Source: Acidovorax sp. YS12 (GTDB taxonomy: Bacteria > Pseudomonadota > Gammaproteobacteria > Burkholderiales > Burkholderiaceae_C). Taken from it: a DNA stretch of 64,000 bases. The DNA is taken from assembly GCA_021496925.1 (NCBI GenBank), contig CP053915.1, forward strand, positions 2,428,501 to 2,492,500. The letters run 5' to 3'. The position numbers and the translations under genes are program-made. Shown here in pieces: positions 54,416-64,000 of this stretch. The notes beneath the pieces were generated by a model. That model did no database searches and was not told the origin of the DNA. It saw only the letters and a list, made by a program, of their open reading frames with translations. The stretch's first letter is position 1, and every line of letters starts with the position of its first letter.

Positions 54416-54519
54416 ATACGGGCGCATTCAACCGTATAACGAGGCGGGAAGCCTACGATCAGTGCTGTAGCACGGCAAGGCGAACCAACGACGTTAGACG
54501 GTTGAAGGCAAATCCGTAT
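54416..54519. repeat. Large nested palindromic element
   Basis: A 104-bp element with outer arms ATACGG/CCGTAT, inner arms TTCAACCGTATAACG (54427-54441) and CGTTAGACGGTTGAA (54492-54506) with one mismatch, and a small central dyad GTGC-TGTA-GCAC (54463-54474). Its right end touches the dsbA-like stop codon. It contains GTTAGAC and ATTCAAC, which fit the GTTRRRY/RYYYAAC boxes of integron attC sites, but could equally be a MITE-like or REP-like element. No coding potential. Confidence 0.6.
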
Positions 54520-55178
54520 CAAGCCGTCTCCGCCAGGATCTGGCGCAGCGCCTGCTCGAACACCTCGGGCGGCTGGCCGCCCTGGATCAGGTGGCGCCCG
54601 TTGACGATGACCGACGGTACCGAGCGGATGCCGTTGGCCTGCCAGAACTGCGCCTGCGCCCGCACCTCCTCGGCATGGGCCCCGCTGTCCAGCACCTGCC
54701 GCGCCTGGGCGCCGTCCAGCCCCGCGTCCACCGCCAGGCGCACCAGCACCTCGTGGTCGGACGGGTTCAGCCCGTCGGTGAAATAGGCCTTGAACAGGGC
54801 CTGCTTCAGCGCTTTCTGCGCGCCCGGCGCCCCGCACGCCCCCGCCCAGTGCAGCAGGCGGTGCGCGTCGAACGTGTTGTAGATGCGGTTGCGCGCGCTG
54901 CCGAAGACAAAACCCAGCGCCGCGCCCCGCGCCGCGATGGCGTCGTGGGTCTGGCGCACCTGCTCCGGCGTCACCCCGTACTTTTCCTGCAGGTGCTCGC
55001 CAATGTCCTGGCCTGCGGCGCCCATCTGCGGATTCAGCTCGAAGGGCTGGAAACGCAGCGTCACCGCAGCCTCGGCGGGCAGGCGTGCCAGCGCCTGGTC
55101 CAGCGACTGCAGGCCAATCGCGCACCAGGGGCACGACACATCGGAGACGAAATCAATCGAGAGCGCAGAAGAAGTCAT
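54519..55178 (-). CDS. DsbA-family oxidoreductase (FrnE-like)
   Basis: The product is 219 aa from ATG 55178 (MTSSALSIDFVSDV); upstream in-frame codons to 55316 cross the promoter region. Cys16-Pro-Trp-Cys19 is the redox motif of the FrnE branch, followed by an alpha-helical insert and the cis-Pro segment RSVPSVIVNGRHLIQGG. No signal peptide, so it is cytoplasmic, unlike true DsbA. The substrate is unknown. It is divergent from the marR gene. Confidence 0.92.
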   Translation of the reverse strand: MTSSALSIDFVSDVSCPWCAIGLQSLDQALARLPAEAAVTLRFQPFELNPQMGAAGQDIGEHLQEKYGVTPEQVRQTHDAIAARGAALGFVFGSARNRIYNTFDAHRLLHWAGACGAPGAQKALKQALFKAYFTDGLNPSDHEVLVRLAVDAGLDGAQARQVLDSGAHAEEVRAQAQFWQANGIRSVPSVIVNGRHLIQGGQPPEVFEQALRQILAETA

Positions 55179-55302
55179 GGCAGCAGTCCACCCGGCAGGA
55201 AAAGCGCCATGGTAGCCCGGCGCACCCGCGGGCGGCGCGCAGGCAAAGCTTGCACACATACCCCTTGCGGGCACATGGGAGTCACATGCATGACCAGACA
55301 AT

Positions 55303-55318
55303 AGTTGCCTAGTCAATT
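55303..55318. promoter_or_regulatory. Probable MarR-type operator
   Basis: AGTTGCCTAGTCAATT, an imperfect 16-bp palindrome (12 of 16 positions) centred on CTAG, 13 nt before the GTG of the MarR gene in the divergent region. It suggests autoregulation of the efflux operon. Confidence 0.5.
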
Positions 55319-55330
55319 AAATTACGCGGC

Positions 55331-55822
55331 GTGAACGAAGACACTCCCACGTCCTGCGGCCCCTACACGCCCGGCACCTTCACGCCCGACCAGAGCGTAG
55401 GCTACCTGATGCGCCAGGTGCTGAACTCGATCCGCTCCCAGGTCGATACGCGCCTGACCTCTTGCGACATGACCTACGTGCAGTGGCTGCCGCTGTACAA
55501 GCTGATGCTGCAGGAAGGCGCGACCACGGCCAGCCTGTCGCGCGAGCTGGCCATCGACCCCGGCGCCATGACGCGCTCGGTGGACCGGCTGGTCGCCAAG
55601 GGCCTGGTGCAGCGCGAGCGCTCGCAGCAGGACCGCCGCGTCGTGCACCTGGTGCTGACCGCCGAGGGCCGCAGCGCGGCGCAGCGCGTGCCGGCCGTGC
55701 TGTCCGAGGTGCTCAACGCCCACCTGCAAGGCTTTTCCGACGCCGAATGGCGCCAACTGCTGCAGCTCCTGCAGCGCATGCAGGCCAACGGCGAGGCCCT
55801 GCGCCAAGCCCCCACCGACTGA
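55331..55822 (+). CDS. MarR-family transcriptional regulator
   Basis: The product is 163 aa from GTG 55331. The winged helix is clear: TTASLSRELAIDPGAMTRSVDRLVAKGLVQRERS followed by the wing QQDRRVVHLVLTAEGR. It is the first gene of an operon with NodT, EmrA and EmrB homologues, so it is very likely their repressor, released by small aromatic or lipophilic compounds as in EmrR (family knowledge). The actual inducer is unknown. Confidence 0.94.
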   Translation: MNEDTPTSCGPYTPGTFTPDQSVGYLMRQVLNSIRSQVDTRLTSCDMTYVQWLPLYKLMLQEGATTASLSRELAIDPGAMTRSVDRLVAKGLVQRERSQQDRRVVHLVLTAEGRSAAQRVPAVLSEVLNAHLQGFSDAEWRQLLQLLQRMQANGEALRQAPTD

Positions 55823-55833
55823 GCCCAGAAACC

Positions 55834-57288
55834 ATGTCCTTCTCCTCCACCGTCCGGGGCGCCCTGTGGCGCCCGCAGGCCGCGGCCCTGGCCGCAGCCC
55901 TCCTGCTTGCCGCCTGTGCCAGCCCCGGGCCCGATACCCGGCCGCTCGACGCCCTCACGCCCGCGCAGCTGGCGCTGGCCACGCAGGCCAGCCCCGAAGT
56001 TCAGCCACAGTGGTGGCGTTCCCTGGGAGACAGCCAGCTCGACGCGCTCGTGGCCCAGGCCCTGCAAGGCAGCCCGAACCTGGCCGTGGCCCGCGCGCGC
56101 ACCCAGCGCGCCCAGGCGCTGGCCCTGGCACTGCAGGCCGCCAACGGCCCGCAGGCCACCCTGGGGGCGGACGCCTCGCGCCAGCGCTACACCGCCAACG
56201 GGCTGGTGCCGCCGCCCGTGGCGGGCAACTGGTGGAACAGCGCCTCCGTGCAGGCGGGCCTGGCATGGTCGCCCGACTTCTTTGGCCAGCACGCGGCGGA
56301 AGAAGCCTCGGCCCTGGGCCAGGCCCATGCCATGCAGGCCGATGCCGCGGCCGCAGAAACGCTGCTGGCGCTGCAGGTGGCCCGTGGCTACGTGGCGCTG
56401 GCCCGCACCCTGGCACAGCAGGACCTGGCCCGCCGCACCCTGGCGCAGCGCCAGGAGATCCGCGACATCACGCGCCAGCGCCTGGGCGCCGGCCTGGACA
56501 GCCGCGTGCAGGACACCCAGGCCGCAGCCGCCCTGCCCGACATGCGCGCGCAGATCGAAGCACTGCAGGAACAGGCGGTGCTCACCCGGCGCCAGCTGGC
56601 CGTGCTGGCCGGCCAGGCCCCCGATGCGCTGAGCGCCCTGGCGCCAGGGCTGGCGGCGCTGACCCTGCAAACCCCGCCGCAAGCCCTGGGCGCCGACCTG
56701 CTGGGCCGGCGCCCCGACGTGGTGGCGGCCCGCTGGCGCGTGGAGGCCGCCACGCAGGACGTGGCCGTGGCGCGCACGCAGTTCTACCCCAACGTCAACC
56801 TCAGCGCCTTCATCGGCCTGAACGCGCTGGGCATGGACCAGCTGCTGCAGGCCAGCAGCCGCCAGATGGGCGTGAGCCCGGCGCTGCGCCTGCCGCTGTT
56901 CGACGGCGGCCGCCTGCGTGCGCAGCTGGGCGGCAAGCGCGCCGACCTGGACGCGGCCATTGCCCAATACAACGCCACGGTGCTCGACGCGGTGAAGGAA
57001 GCGGGCGATGCCATCGCCTCCGGCCAATCGCTCGAACGCCAGCATGCCGAACAAGGCCAGGCGCTGGGCGGCGCGGAACAAGCCTACGCGCTGGCGCTGG
57101 AACGCTACCGCGCGGGCCTGGACAGCTACCTGGTGGTGCTCAACGCCGAATCCCAGGTGCTGGCCCAGCGCCGGCTGGCGGCGGACCTACGCGCGCGCCA
57201 GTTCGACACCTACCTGGCCCTGATGAAAGCCCTGGGAGGCGGCTGGAACGATGCCGCCCTGCAACCGCATGCCCTTGCCGCCGAGTAA
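55834..57288 (+). CDS. Outer-membrane efflux lipoprotein (NodT/OprM family)
   Basis: The product is 484 aa from ATG 55834. A lipoprotein signal with LAAC places the lipidated Cys at residue 28. The repeat structure of the TolC fold is visible in two halves: PNLAVARARTQRAQALAL with QPQWWRSLGD, and GRRPDVVAARWRVEAATQDVAVARTQFYPNVNLSAF, then RYRAGLDSYLVVLNAES. It forms the outer-membrane duct for the EmrAB pump. Eleven nt after marR. Confidence 0.95.
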   Translation: MSFSSTVRGALWRPQAAALAAALLLAACASPGPDTRPLDALTPAQLALATQASPEVQPQWWRSLGDSQLDALVAQALQGSPNLAVARARTQRAQALALALQAANGPQATLGADASRQRYTANGLVPPPVAGNWWNSASVQAGLAWSPDFFGQHAAEEASALGQAHAMQADAAAAETLLALQVARGYVALARTLAQQDLARRTLAQRQEIRDITRQRLGAGLDSRVQDTQAAAALPDMRAQIEALQEQAVLTRRQLAVLAGQAPDALSALAPGLAALTLQTPPQALGADLLGRRPDVVAARWRVEAATQDVAVARTQFYPNVNLSAFIGLNALGMDQLLQASSRQMGVSPALRLPLFDGGRLRAQLGGKRADLDAAIAQYNATVLDAVKEAGDAIASGQSLERQHAEQGQALGGAEQAYALALERYRAGLDSYLVVLNAESQVLAQRRLAADLRARQFDTYLALMKALGGGWNDAALQPHALAAE

Positions 57289-57306
57289 CCCTGGATACCC
57301 ACCACC

Positions 57307-58542
57307 ATGAGCGATACCCCCAAGCACACCCCCGCCGCCACGCGCCGCCGTGGCCTTTCCGTGATCGCTGCCGCCGTGGCCGTCGCAGGCCTGGCCTGGG
57401 GCGGCTGGCACTGGATGCACGCGCGCCACTTCGAGACCACGGACAACGCCTACGTGGCCGGGAACGTGGTGCAGATCACCCCGCAGATCGGCGGCACGGT
57501 CGTGGCGATCGCCGCCGACGACACCGACTTCGTCAAGGCCGGACAGCCCCTGGTGCGCCTGGACACGGCGGACATGCAGGTAGCGCTCGAGCAGGCCAGC
57601 GCCCAGCTGGCGCAGACCGTGCGCGAAGTCCGCACGCTGTTCGCGAACAACGCGGCGCTGAAGGCGCAAGTCAGCCTGCGCGAAGCCGACCTGGCGCGCC
57701 TGCAAGCCGACTTGGCGCGCGCACAGGACGACGTGAACCGGCGCGCGCCGCTGGTAAGCACCGGTGCCGTGGGCAAGGAAGAGTTCCAGCACACCCAATC
57801 GCAACTGGCGGCGGCGCGCAGCGCCGGGGCGGCGGCCCAGGCCGCCGTGCAGGCCGCGCGCGAGCAACTGGCCGCCAGCCAGACGCAGACCGAAGGCACC
57901 ACGGTAGAGGCGCACCCGAACGTCCTGCGGGCCGCCGCCAAGGTTCACGAGGCCTACTTGGCGCTGCAGCGGGCCACGCTGCTCGCGCCGCTCGACGGCC
58001 ACGTGGCCAAGCGGGGCGTGCAGATCGGCCAGCGCATCGCGGCCGGCGCGCCGCTGATGACCCTGGTGGCCCTGGACCAGCTCTGGGTGGACGCCAACTT
58101 CAAGGAAAGCCAGTTACAGCAACTGCGCATCGGGCAGAAAGCCGAGCTGCACGCCGACGTGTACGGCACCAAGGTGGCGTACCACGGCACCGTCGTCGGC
58201 CTGGGGGCCGGCACCGGGGCTGCCTTCGCGCTGCTGCCGGCGCAGAACGCCACGGGCAACTGGATCAAGGTGGTGCAGCGCGTGCCCGTGCGCATCACCC
58301 TGGACGCCCAGGAGCTGGCCAGCCACCCCCTGCGCGTGGGCCTGTCGATGGAGGCCACGGTGGACATCCGCGACCAGGAGGGCAAGAGCCTGTCGGACAT
58401 CCCGCGCACCACGCCGGTCGCCGCCACGGCGGTGTTCGATGACCAGATGCGCGACGCCGACGCCTACGTGGCCAAGATCATCAGCGCCAACCTGGGCCGC
58501 AGGCAAATCGCCGCCGCCCCCACGGGCACCCACCAGCACTGA
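57307..58542 (+). CDS. emrA: EmrA-type efflux periplasmic adaptor
   Basis: The 411-aa membrane-fusion protein has an N-terminal membrane anchor at about residues 17-34, the lipoyl half VVQITPQIGGTVVAIAADDTDFVKAGQPLVRLD, a coiled coil to about residue 190, the second lipoyl half LLAPLDGHVAKRGVQIGQRI and a beta-barrel with DQLWVDANFKESQL, which is typical of EmrA/HlyD. It bridges EmrB to the outer-membrane factor. It starts 18 nt after the NodT gene. Confidence 0.95.
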   Translation: MSDTPKHTPAATRRRGLSVIAAAVAVAGLAWGGWHWMHARHFETTDNAYVAGNVVQITPQIGGTVVAIAADDTDFVKAGQPLVRLDTADMQVALEQASAQLAQTVREVRTLFANNAALKAQVSLREADLARLQADLARAQDDVNRRAPLVSTGAVGKEEFQHTQSQLAAARSAGAAAQAAVQAAREQLAASQTQTEGTTVEAHPNVLRAAAKVHEAYLALQRATLLAPLDGHVAKRGVQIGQRIAAGAPLMTLVALDQLWVDANFKESQLQQLRIGQKAELHADVYGTKVAYHGTVVGLGAGTGAAFALLPAQNATGNWIKVVQRVPVRITLDAQELASHPLRVGLSMEATVDIRDQEGKSLSDIPRTTPVAATAVFDDQMRDADAYVAKIISANLGRRQIAAAPTGTHQH

Positions 58543-58565
58543 GCCCGCGCAGGGCGCCGCACACC

Positions 58566-60140
58566 ATGTCTAATTCCACCACGGCCAGCCCGCGCGCGGA
58601 GCCCACGCCACTGCATGGCGCACAGCTGCTGCTGGGCACCCTGTCGCTGTCGCTCGCCACGTTCATGAACGTGCTCGACTCCTCGATCGCCAACGTATCG
58701 CTGCCAGCGATCGCCGGAGACCTGGGCGTGAGCCCAAACCAGGGCACCTGGGTGATCACCAGTTTTGGCGTGGCCAACGCCATCTCGGTGCCGCTGACGG
58801 GGTGGCTGACCCAGCGCTTCGGCGCGGTACGCCTGTTCACCCTGAGCGTCCTGCTTTTCGTGCTGACCTCCTGGCTGTGCGGATTCGCCCCCTCGCTGGA
58901 CATGCTGGTGTTCTTCCGGGTGCTGCAGGGCCTGGTGGCCGGGCCGATGATTCCCCTGTCGCAAACCCTGCTTCTCGCCAGCTACCCGCGGGCCAAGGCC
59001 GGCACGGCCCTGGCGCTCTGGGGGGTCACCACCCTGGTGGCCCCGGTGGTAGGGCCTCTTCTGGGCGGCTGGATCACGGACAACATCTCCTGGCCGTGGA
59101 TCTTCTACATCAACGTGCCCGTGGGCCTAGTGGCGGCGCTGCTGACCTGGAGCATCTACCGCCACCGGGAGACACCCACGCGCAAGCTGCCTATCGACAC
59201 CGTGGGGCTCACGCTGCTGGTGCTGTGGGTGGGTGCGCTGCAGCTCATGCTCGACAAGGGCAAGGAGCTGGACTGGTTCGCGTCCGGTGAGATCATCGCT
59301 CTGGCCGTGGTGGCCGTGGTGGCCTTCGCGGTGTTCCTGGTATGGGAGCTGACCGAGGAGCATCCGGTGGTGGACTTGCGCCTCTTCAAGCGCCGCAACT
59401 TTGCCTTTGGCGCGCTGGCGCTGTCCGTGGCCTATGCGCTGTTCTTTGGCAACGTGGTGCTGATGCCCCTATGGCTGCAGCAATGGATGGGCTACACCGC
59501 GACATCCGCCGGCATGGCCCTCGCACCCGTGGGACTGTTCGCGATCCTGCTGACGCCGCTGGTCGGCCGCAAGGTGGGCCAGTGGGACCCGCGGCGCATG
59601 GCCACGGCCGCCTTCATCGTCTTTGCCCTGGTCCTGTGGCTGCGGTCGCAGTTCACGGTGCAGACGGATTTCATGCACGTACTGGTTCCGACGCTGATTC
59701 AAGGCGCGGCGATGGCGTTTTTCTTTATCCCGCTCACCACCATCACCCTCGCCGGGCTGGCGCCGGACCGCATTCCGGCCGCAGCGGGCCTGAGCAACTT
59801 CACCCGGATCACGGCCGGCGCCATGGGAACCTCCATCGCCACCACCCTGTGGGACGACCGGGCCGCCATGCACCACGCGCACATGACCGAGCCGCTGGTG
59901 CAGGGACAGGGCCCCTTCGCCATGGCCCTCGACAGCCTGAGGGCTACCGGTCTGAGTGCGGAACAAGCGCTGGCGCAGATCAACCGGCTGATCGACCAGC
60001 AAGCGTACACGCGCGCGGTGGATGACATTTTTCTCGGCTCAGCCTACCTTTTCATCGCCCTGATCAGCCTGATCTGGCTGACGCAGCGGCCCCCGAAGCT
60101 CACGGGGGCAGCGCCAGCCGACACGGGAGGCGCTCACTGA
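58566..60140 (+). CDS. emrB: EmrB-type multidrug efflux MFS transporter (DHA2)
   Basis: The 524-aa protein has about 14 membrane helices. Motif C-like GVTTLVAPVVGPLLGGWI and the helix 1 motif LATFMNVLDSSIANVSLPAIAGDLGVS define the DHA2/EmrB family. It uses the proton gradient to expel lipophilic compounds through EmrA and the NodT-type channel. It is last in the operon and closed by the terminator at 60172-60196. Confidence 0.96.
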   Translation: MSNSTTASPRAEPTPLHGAQLLLGTLSLSLATFMNVLDSSIANVSLPAIAGDLGVSPNQGTWVITSFGVANAISVPLTGWLTQRFGAVRLFTLSVLLFVLTSWLCGFAPSLDMLVFFRVLQGLVAGPMIPLSQTLLLASYPRAKAGTALALWGVTTLVAPVVGPLLGGWITDNISWPWIFYINVPVGLVAALLTWSIYRHRETPTRKLPIDTVGLTLLVLWVGALQLMLDKGKELDWFASGEIIALAVVAVVAFAVFLVWELTEEHPVVDLRLFKRRNFAFGALALSVAYALFFGNVVLMPLWLQQWMGYTATSAGMALAPVGLFAILLTPLVGRKVGQWDPRRMATAAFIVFALVLWLRSQFTVQTDFMHVLVPTLIQGAAMAFFFIPLTTITLAGLAPDRIPAAAGLSNFTRITAGAMGTSIATTLWDDRAAMHHAHMTEPLVQGQGPFAMALDSLRATGLSAEQALAQINRLIDQQAYTRAVDDIFLGSAYLFIALISLIWLTQRPPKLTGAAPADTGGAH

Positions 60141-60171
60141 TCGCTGCCCGCCCTTTTGGTAATACCTGCTC

Positions 60172-60196
60172 AACCCCGGCACTGCCGGGGTTTTTT
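60172..60196 (+). terminator. Terminator after emrB
   Basis: AACCCCGGC, loop ACT, GCCGGGGTT followed by T residues, 32 nt past the emrB stop. The TAA stop of the convergent marC gene lies in its T tract. Confidence 0.92.
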
Positions 60197-60860
60197 ATGG
60201 GTGCGCATTCAGCTCGGACCAGCCAGTCCAGAGGATTTCAATGCCAATGCAAAAGAGAATGAACGCCACCAGACGCATCATGACCAGCGTGCCCACAGGC
60301 CCGAGGCGCCGCAGCAAGGTCGATGCATTGCGGTAAATCAGGTACACCACCGCCATCGTCAGCGTGGCTCCCAGCACCGCAACGACCGCGCCGAGCAGGT
60401 ACAGGGCTGGCGTCTTTGGAAGCTTGGCGCCGAGTGCAATCGACGCGGCAATGGCGCCCGGCCCCGTGGTCAATGGAAAGGACAACGGGAAAAAGCTGCG
60501 GCGCACGATCTCCTCATCCGACAACGGCAAGGATTCACGCGCCACTGCGGCTGTCACATCGTCCTCGGCGTTGGTATTCAACATGCGCCAGCCGGTGGCA
60601 GCCACCAGCAAGCCACCTCCAATGCGGACGATCGGCAGCGAAATGCCAAAAAGCTCCAGAACGTAAGTGCCCACAAGCATCGAAACGATCAGGACGATCC
60701 AGCCATTGATGGCCACTTGCCATGCCAGGCGTTGGGTCACCAGCGGATTGCCCCCAGCCGTTGCCGTGAAGATCGGCGCCGTCCCCAATGGGTTGATGAT
60801 GGGCAGCAACGTCAGTGGAACGATGATGAAAGCCTGAAAGAAATCGATCGCAACTTGCAT
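60195..60860 (-). CDS. MarC-family integral membrane protein
   Basis: The 221-aa protein has six hydrophobic segments and the MarC/UPF0056 pattern: LLPIINPLGTAPIFTA near the N-terminus, RIGGGLLVAATGWRML and FFPLSFPLTTGPGAIAASI in the middle. Function unknown; an earlier link to antibiotic resistance was not upheld (general knowledge). Its 3' end overlaps the emrB terminator tail. It lies between the efflux operon and the rRNA operon. Confidence 0.93.
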   Translation of the reverse strand: MQVAIDFFQAFIIVPLTLLPIINPLGTAPIFTATAGGNPLVTQRLAWQVAINGWIVLIVSMLVGTYVLELFGISLPIVRIGGGLLVAATGWRMLNTNAEDDVTAAVARESLPLSDEEIVRRSFFPLSFPLTTGPGAIAASIALGAKLPKTPALYLLGAVVAVLGATLTMAVVYLIYRNASTLLRRLGPVGTLVMMRLVAFILFCIGIEILWTGWSELNAHP

Positions 60861-60901
60861 ACGGCCCTCTGGTTCGAGGAGAAATATTTTCCACCAAAAC
60901 G

Positions 60902-60938
60902 AAAACCCCCCGTAGCTTGGTAGCTGCGGGGGGTTTCA
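60902..60938 (-). terminator. Terminator of the rRNA operon
   Basis: AAACCCCCCG-TAGCT and AGCT-GCGGGGGGTTT form a GC-rich hairpin directly after the 5S gene; the minus-strand RNA ends in a U run (from GAAAA). Confidence 0.88.
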
Positions 60939-60946
60939 CAATATTA

Positions 60947-61060
60947 GCCTGACGATGACCTACTTTCACACGGGAATCCGCACTATCATCGGCGCGAAGT
61001 CGTTTCACTGTCCTGTTCGGGATGGGAAGGAGTGGTTCCAACTTGCTATGGTCATCAGGC
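60947..61060 (-). rRNA. rrf: 5S ribosomal RNA
   Basis: On the minus strand the 114-nt sequence begins GCCTGATGACCATAGCAAG and ends AGGTCATCGTCAGGC, so 5' and 3' ends pair as in 5S RNA. The conserved CCCATCCCGAACAGG loop is present. The spacer to the 23S gene (61061-61167) holds no tRNA. Confidence 0.97.
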
Positions 61061-61167
61061 TTAAACGGTTGCTTTCCTGGTTTTTGCCAGGAGAGCGAAT
61101 TCATAGAGACGAATCATTCATTTGATTGCGTGCTTGGCATAACTGTCTGACGGTATGTCAAAGTTAT

Positions 61168-64000
<2,833 letters not shown>

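Overview
The window is high-GC, densely packed chromosomal DNA that reads like a betaproteobacterium of the family Comamonadaceae (Acidovorax, Alicycliphilus or Delftia type). I base this on gene content and protein style: two Omp32/Gram-negative-type porins, a Burkholderiales-style gsp locus, a paired cyanophycin synthetase locus, groESL under a perfect CIRCE operator, and the 5S/23S rRNA sequence. No phage, transposase, CRISPR array or tRNA gene was seen. Assignment below family level is inference.

Layout. 1-4971 (minus): the start of a surface-polysaccharide locus (DUF2304 protein, ManC, ABC permease Wzm, a Tat-exported beta-propeller-like protein, ABC ATPase Wzt running off the left edge); its distal part is clearly AT-richer than the rest. 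5177-7376: groES-groEL with promoter, CIRCE and terminator. 7592-9727: orphan TonB-dependent receptor. 9816-14647: sugar-phosphate genes pgi, tal and hexR with a FabH-like synthase. 14753-16751: FabF-like synthase divergent from a TetR regulator. 16810-19038: chemoreceptor and PEBP-family protein. 19125-24336: peptide-type ABC transporter with an M20 amidohydrolase inside the operon. 24480-27109: two porins. 27388-29649: OsmC-like protein, a convincing but unannotated small RNA gene, and ilvA. 29697-31048: cobS-cobC. 31053-43977: type II secretion genes gspC, G-N, D, E and F, interrupted by a CZB-like zinc protein and a luciferase-like oxidoreductase. 44175-45377: ammonium channel. 45469-54355: cyanophycin locus (hypothetical, DUF1854, ABC exporter, CphA2-like and CphA1) followed by creA. 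54519-60140: DsbA-like protein and a MarR-controlled NodT-EmrA-EmrB efflux operon. 60195-60860: MarC. 60902-64000: end of an rRNA operon (5S and almost complete 23S, minus strand).

The most striking unlisted structure is a short dispersed repeat with core near ATAGCTGCCAGCGCTTG, about 45-65 bp, present in at least 14 copies in both orientations. Most sit in intergenic gaps, one splits groES from groEL, some supply stop codons, and four are read in frame inside genes (gspH leader, gspD signal peptide, cobS and gspF membrane segments). Other points: a three-hairpin sRNA with anti-Shine-Dalgarno loops at 27954-28044, a 104-bp nested palindrome at 54416-54519, a cyanophycin synthetase paralogue without its P-loop lysine, and an ABC exporter with a zinc ribbon tied to cyanophycin genes.

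How the genes fit together: the amt channel beside cyanophycin synthesis suggests a nitrogen uptake and storage block; pgi, tal and HexR suggest a sugar-phosphate control block; the gsp genes form one exporter whose genes were partly split by later insertions.
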